A stretch of DNA of 40,429 nucleotides from Methanobrevibacter sp. (GTDB lineage: Archaea > Methanobacteriota > Methanobacteria > Methanobacteriales > Methanobacteriaceae). The translations under genes were made by a program, and so were the position numbers. The stretch's first letter is position 1; each line of letters opens with the position of its first letter. The stretch is taken from NCBI RefSeq assembly GCF_017432245.1, contig NZ_JAFRJO010000013.1:1-40429 (forward strand), given 5' to 3'. Below, in pieces: positions 16,578-25,019 of the stretch. The notes beneath the pieces were generated by a model, which made no database searches, was not told the origin of the DNA, and saw nothing but the letters and a program-made list of their open reading frames with translations.

Positions 16578-17258
16578 CTATTTTTTAAATGTTCTAATAA
16601 TCTTATCCTTTGCAATATTGAATAGAACACCGACTCCATGAGTTATTGGATCTTTTGTAGAACCATCAACATCATAACGGACAGTAATAGGCACTTCAAC
16701 TATTTTTAGACCTGATTCAGCTGCATCTACAAGCATTTCACTTTCAATTCCAAAACCGGTTCCCTTAAATCTAAAGCAATCTTTTGACTTGCTGGAAAAT
16801 GCCCTAAAACCGCTTTGAGAATCTGTAATACTAATACCTGCAGAAACATTTGTGGCAATATCCAAAACCTTTTGGCCAACTCTCCTATAAGCGGGAGTAT
16901 TCTCTTCAGGACCATTCATATATCTGCTACCATTAACCAAATCAGCACCATCTTCAATAATTGGCTTAATCAAAATAGGAATTTCATCTGGATTATGTTG
17001 ACCATCACCATCAATTGTTACAATGATAGAATCATCTTTAATAGCTTTAAAACCAGATTTTAATGCTTCCCCTTTTCCTAAATTAGTGCTATGACTAATT
17101 AGTTCAGCACCTGCTTCAATAGCTACTTCTGCAGTCTTATCAACACTGCCATCATCAACAACAATAACCTTATCCACATATTTTAAAGTTGTAGCTATTA
17201 CATTAGCCAACTCTTCTTCTTCATTGTATGCAGGTATGATAGCCACTATATTTGCCAT
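16578..17258 (-). CDS. Family 2 glycosyltransferase (polyprenyl-phosphate sugar synthase type)
   Basis: A 226-residue GT-A glycosyltransferase with no transmembrane helices. Family 2 marks are IIPAYNEEEEL near the N-terminus, VIVVDDGSVDKT (nucleotide-binding Asp), TIDGDGQHNPDE (the metal-binding DxD-type motif) and GSRYMNG. The C-terminal ITDSQSGFRAF and EVPITVRYDVDGSTKDP are typical of dolichol/polyprenyl-phosphate mannose or glucose synthases. It would transfer a sugar from a nucleotide donor to a lipid phosphate carrier on the cytoplasmic face, feeding glycan or S-layer assembly. It converges with the ABC exporter genes. Confidence 0.9.
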   Translation of the reverse strand: MANIVAIIPAYNEEEELANVIATTLKYVDKVIVVDDGSVDKTAEVAIEAGAELISHSTNLGKGEALKSGFKAIKDDSIIVTIDGDGQHNPDEIPILIKPIIEDGADLVNGSRYMNGPEENTPAYRRVGQKVLDIATNVSAGISITDSQSGFRAFSSKSKDCFRFKGTGFGIESEMLVDAAESGLKIVEVPITVRYDVDGSTKDPITHGVGVLFNIAKDKIIRTFKK

Positions 17259-17300
17259 TTTATCACTTTAATAAGTTTAATTGAAAAAAGAAAAAAGAAT

Positions 17301-17416
17301 TACAAATCTTTAAAATAAAATAAAGAATTTACAAATCTTTAAAATAAAATAATGAATTTACAAATCTTTAAAATAAAATAAAGAATTTACAAATCTTTAA
17401 AATAAAATAAAATAAA
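17301..17416. repeat. Four tandem copies of a 29-bp A+T-rich unit
   Basis: The unit begins TACAAATCTTTAAAATAAAA at 17301, 17330, 17359 and 17388, giving an exact 29-bp period. The third copy is preceded by AATG instead of AAAG, and the last ends with extra AAAATA steps. It fills most of the space between the epimerase 3' end and the glycosyltransferase start. It looks like a slippage-generated minisatellite rather than an ordered regulatory array. Confidence 0.9.
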
Positions 17417-17430
17417 GAATGAAGATTAAT

Positions 17431-18402
17431 TTAATCTTCTATTCTGTAATACCATCTCATCCATTCAACAGTTCTTTTGATTCCTTCTTTAGGATCAACT
17501 TTAGGGTCATGCTTTAAATCACGAATTGCTTTTGAAAAGTCAATGGTTTTAACTTTGGTAGTGAATGCTTCAGCAGGTGTGTAAGTTACCAATGAATCAT
17601 CAACACCTACGGCTTCAAGAACCAAATCAGAATACTCTTCAATAGTCATTTCCCATTCCTGTTTACTTCCAACATTGTAAACTTCACCAGGAATGAAGTT
17701 ATCGACGATATTTGCAAAGGTATTTGCAGTATCTTCAACATAATCAATAATTCTTTTATGGCCTTTATGAACAGAATAAGGTAATCCATGAAGGGCTTTA
17801 TAAATAAAAATTGGAATGAACCCTTTATAAGGGGAATAAGCTTCATGAGGACCATAACAATTTACAGGGCGAACTCTTACAGTTTCAGTTCCAAACATGG
17901 TTGCAGAGTTCATGCACATCAATTCTCCAGCCCATTTGGAAATGGCATAGTCATTCATTTGATAGGTATCCTTTATTGGCCTATTTTCCATAACATCTTC
18001 AGTCATGATACCCTCATAATCCCCATAAACTTCTGCAGATGAAAATGAAATCATTCTAAATCCTAATTTCTCTTGAAGACGAATCATGTTCTTTAATCCG
18101 ATTACATTGGTCTCCCAAAGGTTTTCATAATAACCTTCACCATTCCATCTTCCATATTCTGCTGCTAAGTTATAAACATAATCAAATTTTTCATTATCAT
18201 CAAAAATCCTCTCCATTTGACGATAATTACGAATGTCTCCTCTAACATAGTCAGAATAGGAATCAGAGTATAAATCCGCTTCATCTTCATGATGCAATAA
18301 GTCTACGGACAATACTTCATGTCCTCTACTTCTAAGCTCATTTACAAGATTAGTTCCTATAAATCCACTTCCACCAGTTACCATAATTCTTTGAGTTTCC
18401 AT
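17431..18402 (-). CDS. NAD-dependent sugar-nucleotide epimerase/dehydratase (extended SDR)
   Basis: A 323-residue extended short-chain dehydrogenase: NAD loop MVTGGSGFIGTN near the N-terminus, then DLLHHED for the adenosine ribose, NLAAEYG, the catalytic Ser in ISFSSAEVYGD and the Y-x3-K pair in DYAISKWAGE. The VNCYGPHE and YVEDTANTFAN segments are typical of the UDP-glucose 4-epimerase / dTDP-glucose dehydratase / UDP-glucuronate branch. The exact sugar is not evident. A GTG at 18411 is inside AAGAAGGTG, which is better read as the ribosome site of ATG 18402. It lies between a coiled-coil gene 64 bp upstream and a glycosyltransferase downstream, so a role in the same surface glycan is likely. 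Confidence 0.88.
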   Translation of the reverse strand: METQRIMVTGGSGFIGTNLVNELRSRGHEVLSVDLLHHEDEADLYSDSYSDYVRGDIRNYRQMERIFDDNEKFDYVYNLAAEYGRWNGEGYYENLWETNVIGLKNMIRLQEKLGFRMISFSSAEVYGDYEGIMTEDVMENRPIKDTYQMNDYAISKWAGELMCMNSATMFGTETVRVRPVNCYGPHEAYSPYKGFIPIFIYKALHGLPYSVHKGHKRIIDYVEDTANTFANIVDNFIPGEVYNVGSKQEWEMTIEEYSDLVLEAVGVDDSLVTYTPAEAFTTKVKTIDFSKAIRDLKHDPKVDPKEGIKRTVEWMRWYYRIED

Positions 18403-18466
18403 AAAAAACACCTTCTTTAATAAATACCATTAATAAATATCATAAATTTCCAATACAAATCAAAAA

Positions 18467-19012
18467 CTAAATATCAATATCATCTAGGCTTTTAGGTTTT
18501 TTACCTCTTACCCGATCAAAAAATCCTAAATCTTCAAATTCATTTAAAGCATATTTCAAATCTGCTAATTTTGTATATGCTATATCCAAACGATTTTCCA
18601 AAAAGAAAGTTCTTTGATTTTGACGAATCCTTGATTTCTTAAGTTCCCTTTCCAAACCAGCAATTTCATAATTAGCATCATTCAATTCTTTTGTTAAATT
18701 ATTTATCAATTCATTTAATTTTTCATTATCTGCCCTTTCAGTCTTAAGATATCTTCTAAGTACATCAATTCTATGATTTAATTTTTTAGTTTCAAGAGCT
18801 AATTCTTCAATATCATATTGACGCACTTCCAGTTCCAAGGATTCGAATCGCATAATGTCTCTTGAAAGATTCTCCCTTTCTATAGCAAAATGCTCTATTC
18901 TATCCTCATAGGATTCACACCTTTGCTTAAGAATACGATTTTCCTTCCTATAATTGGAAAGCTGTATCTTTAACTCTTCTATCTCTTCCTGAGGGCTTTT
19001 CTCATTATTCAT
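18467..19012 (-). CDS. Coiled-coil protein of unknown function
   Basis: A 181-residue, almost entirely helical, strongly charged protein. Heptad-like hydrophobic spacing runs from about residue 6 to 150 (for example EIEELKIQLSNYRKENRILK and ELNDANYEIAGLERELKKSR), and the C-terminus ends in a short non-coil segment (FEDLGFFDRVRGKKPKSL). No signal peptide, membrane helix or catalytic motif is visible. It sits between galU and an epimerase gene on the same strand, with 101 and 64 bp gaps, so it may scaffold glycan-synthesis enzymes, but that rests only on position. Confidence 0.7.
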   Translation of the reverse strand: MNNEKSPQEEIEELKIQLSNYRKENRILKQRCESYEDRIEHFAIERENLSRDIMRFESLELEVRQYDIEELALETKKLNHRIDVLRRYLKTERADNEKLNELINNLTKELNDANYEIAGLERELKKSRIRQNQRTFFLENRLDIAYTKLADLKYALNEFEDLGFFDRVRGKKPKSLDDIDI

Positions 19013-19113
19013 TGAATCACTTAAAAATCATTTTAAGATAAAATTAAAAACTGAAAAAATTAAAAAATGATAACAAATGAAAGATAAATAAATATTTAAA
19101 AATATTAAAATAA

Positions 19114-19959
19114 TTAAATAATTTCATTTTTAATAAAATCTAAAATTTCGTCTTTAGCCTTCTCATCATATAATGCAATTTTTAAAGAAGACTTTAACCA
19201 ATCAATACGATTACCAATATCAAAAGATTCCCCTGTAAATACTTGGCCATATATTTCATCCAATTTAGATAATGCATCAGTCAATTGGATTTCTCCACCA
19301 TAACCTGGCTCAACATTCTCTATATGGTCAAAGATATCTGGGGTTAAAACGTATCTTCCCATAATAGCTAAATTACTTGGTGCAACTCTTAAAGGAGGTT
19401 TTTCAATCAATTTATCTATTTTGTAGATATTAGGTTCAATCTCTTCTCCTCCAATAATACCATACCTTTCAACTTTCTCATCAGGAACTTCCTCTAATGC
19501 AATTACTGATTTGCCATACTTGTTATAAATGTCAATCAATTGTTTTGTGCAAGGAACCTTATCTTTTGTAATTGTGTCCCCTAACATTACAACAAATGGA
19601 TCATCCCCAACATGTTTTTTTGCACAATAAATAGCATCTCCAAGACCTTTTTGCTTTTTTTGCCTTATGAAATGAATATCTGCCAAATCAGAGATGTATT
19701 CAATTTCCTTTAAAAAGTCTTCTTTGCCTTTAGTTTTTAAGTGATGCTCCAATTCAAAAGATCTGTCGAAATGATCTTCAATTGATCTTTTTCCTTTACC
19801 AGTCACAATTAAAATGTCATCAACACCAGAGCTTACAGACTCTTCGATTACATATTGTATAGTTGGTTTATCATAAACAGGTAACATTTCCTTTGGTTGA
19901 GCTTTAGTTGCAGGCAAGAATCTTGTTCCTAAACCTGCTGCAGGAATAACCGCCTTCAT
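19114..19959 (-). CDS. galU: UTP--glucose-1-phosphate uridylyltransferase
   Basis: Makes UDP-glucose from UTP and glucose-1-phosphate. The N-terminal MKAVIPAAGLGTRFLPATKA with QPKEMLPVYDKP is the pyrophosphorylase signature (nucleotide-binding Gly loop and catalytic Arg/Lys). Further GalU features are ILIVTGKGKRSIEDHFD, FIRQKKQKGLGDAI, VMLGDT and the C-terminal GESFDIGNRIDWLKS. The length of 281 residues is normal. Two ATGs are adjacent; the second (19959) sits five bases after GAGGTG and is the better start. With the epimerase, GT2 and exporter it supplies activated sugar for surface glycans; galE at 28.1-29.1 kb would make UDP-galactose from its product. Confidence 0.95.
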   Translation of the reverse strand: MKAVIPAAGLGTRFLPATKAQPKEMLPVYDKPTIQYVIEESVSSGVDDILIVTGKGKRSIEDHFDRSFELEHHLKTKGKEDFLKEIEYISDLADIHFIRQKKQKGLGDAIYCAKKHVGDDPFVVMLGDTITKDKVPCTKQLIDIYNKYGKSVIALEEVPDEKVERYGIIGGEEIEPNIYKIDKLIEKPPLRVAPSNLAIMGRYVLTPDIFDHIENVEPGYGGEIQLTDALSKLDEIYGQVFTGESFDIGNRIDWLKSSLKIALYDEKAKDEILDFIKNEII

Positions 19960-20148
19960 CATTACACCTCAAAAAATTAGAATTTTAAAATTCTCAAATA
20001 TTAAAGAATTTATATATTTTAATTTTATTAATAAAAATATATAAATATGATGAAAAAATAGGCTTTTTTAAAAAAATAGCAATGAAAATATGTTAAAATA
20101 AAAAAGTTAAAAATCAGCAAAAAAAATTGATAAAACCAGATTATAAAA

Positions 20149-20235
<87 letters not shown>

Positions 20236-20275
20236 ATTAAAAATAGTAAAAAATTAACCATATTAATAATACAGT

Positions 20276-20289
20276 ACTATATAATATGT
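20276..20289 (-). promoter_or_regulatory. TATA box of tRNA-Leu
   Basis: On the minus strand ATATTATATAGTA lies about 43-52 bases upstream of the mature tRNA 5' end, the usual archaeal box A spacing with a ~20-nt leader. Confidence 0.5.
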
Positions 20290-20343
20290 TTATTATCTTA
20301 TTTAAACCTTACTACAAAATAAAAGAAAAAATAAGCATTTTAG

Positions 20344-20757
20344 TTAACATAGAATTATATTAACCTCCATAGATTCGCCATTAGCCAAATCCTTAATCAG
20401 ATTCCTATTCAAATCAATAGCTGCCTTATTAGATTTAATCATTAAAGTTCTAGAGCAAACAAATGTGCTTTTTCTGCAAACGATATCTGTTGGATGGGAT
20501 AAGCTTAAATCATGGTGACCAAACCCTTCTATGCTATCTGAAGCATTAGGAGTCCTTAATTCAACAATAACTCTTGTATCATCATTAGCAAGTTTCTCTT
20601 TAAATTCATTAGGGAAATCCTCCATTGACTTATCAATATCCAATCCGATAATGCAATCTCCAGCCAAGCTAAGATCCTTATCCTTTGTTATTTCAAAAGT
20701 GGATTTGTGCAAAGACAATACATTTTCGTGTCCCTTTGCCATAATCTTAAAATTCAT
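20344..20757 (-). CDS. DUF371 domain protein
   Basis: A 137-residue archaeal protein of the DUF371 family, recognised by FKIMAKGHENVLSLHKSTFEIT near the start, the GDCIIGLDIDKS segment, and the GFGHHDLSLSHPTDIVCRKSTFVCSRTLMIKSNKAA region with its conserved His pair and Cys. The fold is mostly beta. No function is established that I know of. The ATG follows CTTATT without a Shine-Dalgarno and a TATA-like TTTATAAAA lies about 25 bases before it, so the mRNA is probably leaderless. It is divergent from the DUF1848 gene. Confidence 0.75.
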   Translation of the reverse strand: MNFKIMAKGHENVLSLHKSTFEITKDKDLSLAGDCIIGLDIDKSMEDFPNEFKEKLANDDTRVIVELRTPNASDSIEGFGHHDLSLSHPTDIVCRKSTFVCSRTLMIKSNKAAIDLNRNLIKDLANGESMEVNIILC

Positions 20758-20856
20758 AATAAGAATTATGCAAATTATTTTATAAAAATATTTTTAAAAA
20801 GCCAATTCCAAATAGATATATGATAGAGAATAAAATTTTTATAGAGGAGTTTTTGA

Positions 20857-21795
20857 ATGATATTGAATACTGGCTTAAGAACTGACATTCCAGGATTTTT
20901 CAGCGAATGGTTCTATAATAGAATCGATGAAGGATTCGTATATGTAAGAAACCCTTATGCAAAGAACCAAATCTATTCATATAAATTAGATCCGGAACTT
21001 ATAGATTGCATAATCTTCTGCACTAAAAATCCGAGGCCAATGCTTAAAAATCTTGAAAAGATAGACAAGTTCAATCAGTATTGGCACATAACAATAACAC
21101 CTTATGAAAGGGAGATAGAACCAAATGTCCCTCCAGTAGATGACGTTTTAGAAAGCTTCAAATATCTTTCAGACAAGTTAGGAAAGGAAAATGTGACATT
21201 AAGATATGATCCAATTTTCATCAATGAAAAATACACATTGGAAAAGCACATCGAATCCTTTGATTACATAGCCAATTCATTATCTGATTATACAACTGAA
21301 GCAATCATAAGCTTTATTGACCTTTATGAAAAGACAAAGCACAACTTTCCACAGGCAATAGAAGTGGATAAAGAAGAAAGATTAAAGATAGGCAAAGAAT
21401 TTGCTAAAATAGGAAAAGAAAACAATATACTTATTAAAACATGCGTTGAAGGAAATGAATTGGACAAATTCGGAATAGACTCAAGCGGTTGCATGACAAA
21501 AGAGGTGATTGAAAGAGCAATAAATAAAAATCTAGATATGCCTAAGCAAAAAGCAAGAAATGGGCAGTGCTATTGTCTTTTAAATAATGATATTGGAGAA
21601 TACAACACATGCAATCATGGATGCTTATACTGCTATGCAAATTCAAATAAGAAATTAGTCAAAAGGAATTTGAAACTTCATAATCCTAAATCTCCGATTC
21701 TAATAGGAGAAATAAAGGAAGATGACATCATCAAAGAGACAACTCAAAAAAGTCTTATCATAAATGATAATACTGTACAAACAAAATTATTCTAA
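20857..21795 (+). CDS. DUF1848 protein with C-terminal radical-SAM-like cysteine motif
   Basis: A 312-residue protein of the DUF1848 family. The body contains CTKNPRPMLKNLEKI, WHITITPYEREIEPNVP and TLRYDPIFINEKY, reminiscent of the barrel strands of spore photoproduct lyase-type radical SAM enzymes. Unlike normal radical SAM proteins, the CX3CX2C motif (C252-N-H-G-C256-L-Y-C259) is near the C-terminus, with a further CYC at 238-240. Pfam notes this resemblance for the family, as I recall. The substrate is unknown. GAGGAG seven bases upstream fixes the ATG. It is followed at 30 bp by a DUF3795 gene on the same strand, so probably one operon. Confidence 0.82.
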   Translation: MILNTGLRTDIPGFFSEWFYNRIDEGFVYVRNPYAKNQIYSYKLDPELIDCIIFCTKNPRPMLKNLEKIDKFNQYWHITITPYEREIEPNVPPVDDVLESFKYLSDKLGKENVTLRYDPIFINEKYTLEKHIESFDYIANSLSDYTTEAIISFIDLYEKTKHNFPQAIEVDKEERLKIGKEFAKIGKENNILIKTCVEGNELDKFGIDSSGCMTKEVIERAINKNLDMPKQKARNGQCYCLLNNDIGEYNTCNHGCLYCYANSNKKLVKRNLKLHNPKSPILIGEIKEDDIIKETTQKSLIINDNTVQTKLF

Positions 21796-21825
21796 AAAAT
21801 TAAAAAACCCAAGATGAGGATTACT

Positions 21826-22161
21826 ATGAACGAATACATTGCATATTGTGGATTGGATTGCGAGACCTGTGAAGCTCGCATTGCAACAGTAAATGATGAC
21901 AATCAACTACGTGAAAAAGTTGCAAAGCTTTGGAGCGAACTAAATGGTGTTGAAATAAGCCCTGAAATGATCAATTGTGTCGGGTGTAGAATTGATGGAG
22001 TTAAAACTCCATTCTGTGATTCCATCTGCCCTATAAGAAAATGCGCTTCAGCCAGAAAATATGAAACATGTGCAGATTGTGCAGAAATTGAAGAATGTGA
22101 AAAAGTAAAAATGATATTTGAAAACAATGCCAATGCATTAAAAAATCTAAAAAGAATATAA
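21826..22161 (+). CDS. DUF3795 Cys-rich protein
   Basis: A 111-residue cysteine-rich protein: YCGLDCETCEA at the N-terminus, CVGCRIDG and FCDSICPIRKC in the middle, and YETCADCAEIEECEKV near the end. This spacing is the DUF3795 pattern and suggests metal (zinc or Fe-S) binding; no activity is known to me. An upstream in-frame ATG at 21814 overlaps the ATGAGGA ribosome site of ATG 21826, so the latter is chosen. It lies directly behind the DUF1848 gene. Confidence 0.8.
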   Translation: MNEYIAYCGLDCETCEARIATVNDDNQLREKVAKLWSELNGVEISPEMINCVGCRIDGVKTPFCDSICPIRKCASARKYETCADCAEIEECEKVKMIFENNANALKNLKRI

Positions 22162-22257
22162 CATTTACACATAATAATTTATGCACAAAAACATTCCATT
22201 TATTTAATAAAAATAATGATTAATTAAATTAAAAATAAAACTAAAAGTTGTTAAATT

Positions 22258-22716
22258 ATGAAAGGAACATACTGTTTAATCATATCGATGAAAAAAAGTG
22301 AGAAACTTAACATAGGGCATCTACATCAAGACTATAAGTTTAGGAAAGGACACTATGTTTACATAGGTTCAGCAATGAATTCACTTGTTGCAAGAATAAA
22401 CAGACATTTGTCTGATGACAAGAAACTTCATTGGCATATTGATTACCTGCTTAAAAATGAAAGCAGTGAAATAAGGGATGTTCTCTTTAATCTTTCAGAT
22501 AAGAAGATTGAATGTGATTTAGCAGCCATAATAGCTGAAGATGGTGAGGAAGTTCCTAAATTCGGATGTTCTGATTGCAATTGCAATTCTCATTTAATCT
22601 ATTTTAAAAGAAAAAGAGATGCTATGAATTCTGTAAAAAGCGCATATGATAAAATAGATATGGAATATCATAATTTAAGCTATTTTAAAAAAGAGTTAAT
22701 TAAAAATAAGAATTAA
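22258..22716 (+). CDS. GIY-YIG-like (DUF123) nuclease-related protein
   Basis: A 152-residue protein of the DUF123 family, related to GIY-YIG nucleases. MKGTYCLIIS and HYVYIGSAMNSLVARINRHL supply the paired GIY/YIG-like strands and the following Arg. KLHWHIDYLL is the conserved His motif, and FGCSDCNCNSHLIYF forms a Cys/His cluster. In some organisms the domain is fused to endonuclease III, pointing to DNA processing, but catalysis has not been shown as far as I know. There is no Shine-Dalgarno before the ATG (AGTTGTTAAATTATG). The gap to the DUF3795 gene is 96 bp. Confidence 0.82.
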   Translation: MKGTYCLIISMKKSEKLNIGHLHQDYKFRKGHYVYIGSAMNSLVARINRHLSDDKKLHWHIDYLLKNESSEIRDVLFNLSDKKIECDLAAIIAEDGEEVPKFGCSDCNCNSHLIYFKRKRDAMNSVKSAYDKIDMEYHNLSYFKKELIKNKN

Positions 22717-22815
22717 AAATCAACCAGGAATAAAAAAAATAGTTCTCAGATTTTAAAAAGAATAAAATTAGTTATAAAATTAAAAAAAGTAAATAAAAAA
22801 AGAAAGAAAAAGCCA

Positions 22816-23619
22816 TTAATCTAAGAATGACTTAAAGAAATTTTCAAAATCCTCATCTTCCATTGGTTCTGGAGTTGAGAAATTATCATTGATGAAAATA
22901 TCGCTTGCTAATTTTCTATAAGCTTCTGCCTCATCTGAATCAGGAGCATATTCAACTACTGTTTTTGCATCCAATTCACTTCTTTGAATCAAATTGCTTC
23001 TACCTATAACTCCAATGACTTGAGTCTCGATTTTTTCTGCAAAGGAACTGACAATTTCCTCCTCATTTTCAATGCCTTTGCAATTGCAAATGATTCCTCC
23101 AAGGTTTCCCTTAAGCTTCTTGATTCCTTTGGAAATATTATTTGCAGCATATAAAGACATATATTCTCCAGAGGATACAATAAATACTTCATCAGCATAA
23201 TCTTCTCTAAGAGGAACAGAAAATCCTCCGCAGACAACATCACCTAAAACATCATAAAGAATCACATCAAACTCCTCATCAAAGGCATTTAGATTCTCTA
23301 AACGTTTCATTGCAACGATAACTCCACGTCCTGCACAGCCCACTCCAGGTTCCGGGCCTCCACTTTCAACACATTTGATTTGATTGAATCCTTCAAAAAC
23401 CAGATCAGAAAGCTCTGGAGCCTTATTATCCTTTAAGGTGTTTACAATTGTAGGTATCCTTTTACCGCACAAGGTTCTTGTAGTGTCAGATTTAGGATCA
23501 CAACCTATTACCATAACCTTCTTATCATCTTCACTATAAGCTGCTGCAATATTAGCTACTGTGGTACTTTTTCCAATACCTCCTTTTCCATAAATAGCTA
23601 TTTTCTTTTGTCTTTTCAT
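22816..23619 (-). CDS. cfbC: NifH-like ATPase, CfbC (Ni-sirohydrochlorin a,c-diamide cyclase reductase subunit)
   Basis: A 267-residue P-loop iron-sulfur ATPase of the nitrogenase-reductase family. Walker A is YGKGGIGKST, the switch region GCDPKSDTTR, and the two Cys that bridge a [4Fe-4S] between subunits are C95 (GVGCAGRG) and C130 (DVVCGGF). In methanogens without nitrogen-fixation neighbours, this form is CfbC, which with CfbD drives the reductive cyclisation step of coenzyme F430, the nickel cofactor of methyl-CoM reductase. No nifDK-like gene is beside it. GGTG precedes the ATG. The U32 family gene is 49 bp upstream on the same strand. A true NifH is less likely given the C-terminus and length. 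Confidence 0.85.
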   Translation of the reverse strand: MKRQKKIAIYGKGGIGKSTTVANIAAAYSEDDKKVMVIGCDPKSDTTRTLCGKRIPTIVNTLKDNKAPELSDLVFEGFNQIKCVESGGPEPGVGCAGRGVIVAMKRLENLNAFDEEFDVILYDVLGDVVCGGFSVPLREDYADEVFIVSSGEYMSLYAANNISKGIKKLKGNLGGIICNCKGIENEEEIVSSFAEKIETQVIGVIGRSNLIQRSELDAKTVVEYAPDSDEAEAYRKLASDIFINDNFSTPEPMEDEDFENFFKSFLD

Positions 23620-23668
23620 CTTTACACCAATAGTTTTAAAATATCCGTAATTTGAGCAAGTATAATAA

Positions 23669-24925
23669 TTATTCTCTAGGGATTAACTTATAAACAAAAT
23701 CGCTTTCCCTCAATTTCTCATCAATTGCTATTGCCACATTTGAACCTTTTTCTGCCTTTTCAATAGCTTTTCCATCAATTTGCATAGAGTCGATTACATG
23801 GGTGATTGAACCTGTTGTTGGCCCTTGGACCATGATCTCATCACCAATAGCCAAATCATCCCATATCTTTAGCTCTGCAACCCTAATCTTATTATAATAA
23901 TTCACAACCTTTCCAATATCCTTCTTAATGAATTTTGATTGGTTGTTTTCACTGATTTCATAAGGAACATTGAAGTAAAATCCAGTGTCATAACCTCTAT
24001 TGAACACTTTCATCAATTCCTCCATCCATTTAGGATCATATTGATAGTTTTCCGGATCTTCCTGATACAAGTCAATAGCTTCCCTATAGACCTTAACTGC
24101 AGTTGCAACATAATCTGGAGATCTTGCTCTTCCTTCAATCTTAAAGGAATCGATTCCAGCTTCAATGAGTTCTGGAATATGTTCTATCAATGCCATATCC
24201 TTTGGAGAGAAGAAGTTTGTCCTATAGGAATCATCATAGGAATTTGATATGATGAATGACTCATCATCACAGTCTGAAAAATTGATTACATCATCATTTT
24301 CATCTTCCTCAAAGCTTAGTTTCCATTCCTTTCTGCAAGGCTGGAGACAATCTCCACAATTAGCGCTTCTCCCATACAATCCATAGCTCAAGAAGCATCT
24401 GCCGGATATTGCCATGCACATTGCACCATGAATGAACACTTCAGTTTCAATGGAAGAATCACTTTCCTTAAGCTTTTTAGTGATTTCCTTGATTTCATCT
24501 AAAGACAATTCCCTTGATAGAATAGCTCTTTTAACACCTAATCTCTCCAAAGCCTTCAATGCATAAAAATTGGTTGTGTTTTCCTGAACGCTCATATGGG
24601 CTTCAAGGCCATTTTCAACTGCTAAATCTATTAATGAAATGTCTGATAGGATGATTCCATCTGCACCATACTCCTTGATATAGGGTAATTGTTCCTTTAG
24701 CATTTCAATGTCTTTGTCTTTCATTATGGTATTTGTGCAGACATATAGCTTAGCTCCATACTCTCTTGTAATTTCACTTGCCTTTTTAATGTCTTCAAGG
24801 GAAAAATTACTTGCATTAACCCTCATATTCATATCTTCAAGGCCAATATAAACCGCATCTGCACCGTTTTTAAGTGCACTGGTTAATGAAATAAAATTTC
24901 CTGCAGGAGCTAACAATTCCACCAT
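23669..24925 (-). CDS. Peptidase U32 family protein
   Basis: A 418-residue U32 family protein: TIM-barrel start MVELLAPAGNFISLTSALKNGADAVYIG, then DGIILSDISLI, ELSLDEIKEI, and the characteristic VFIHGAMCMAISGRCFLS followed by NCGDCLQPCRKEW, whose four conserved Cys probably bind a cluster or metal. The C-terminal part (ARSPDYVATAVKVYREAID, then a beta domain from ~330) is the usual extension. Bacterial relatives take part in tRNA and ubiquinone hydroxylation (TrhP, UbiU/V); the archaeal role is unknown to me. A 26-residue acidic stretch (EEDENDDVINFSDCDDES) interrupts the region after the Cys motif. It precedes cfbC by 49 bp. Confidence 0.87.
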   Translation of the reverse strand: MVELLAPAGNFISLTSALKNGADAVYIGLEDMNMRVNASNFSLEDIKKASEITREYGAKLYVCTNTIMKDKDIEMLKEQLPYIKEYGADGIILSDISLIDLAVENGLEAHMSVQENTTNFYALKALERLGVKRAILSRELSLDEIKEITKKLKESDSSIETEVFIHGAMCMAISGRCFLSYGLYGRSANCGDCLQPCRKEWKLSFEEDENDDVINFSDCDDESFIISNSYDDSYRTNFFSPKDMALIEHIPELIEAGIDSFKIEGRARSPDYVATAVKVYREAIDLYQEDPENYQYDPKWMEELMKVFNRGYDTGFYFNVPYEISENNQSKFIKKDIGKVVNYYNKIRVAELKIWDDLAIGDEIMVQGPTTGSITHVIDSMQIDGKAIEKAEKGSNVAIAIDEKLRESDFVYKLIPRE

Positions 24926-25019
24926 AAAAACAACTCATTCATAAATCTAACAAATTTAAAGAATTAAATATCAATAAAAAATAGAAAAATAGACATTAAA
25001 AAAATAAAAAGATGAAAAA

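Noticed and set aside
22816-23619. Reading the NifH-like protein as a nitrogenase iron protein
   Set aside because: No nifDK, nifI or other nitrogen-fixation genes nearby, and the length and motifs fit CfbC of F430 synthesis better.
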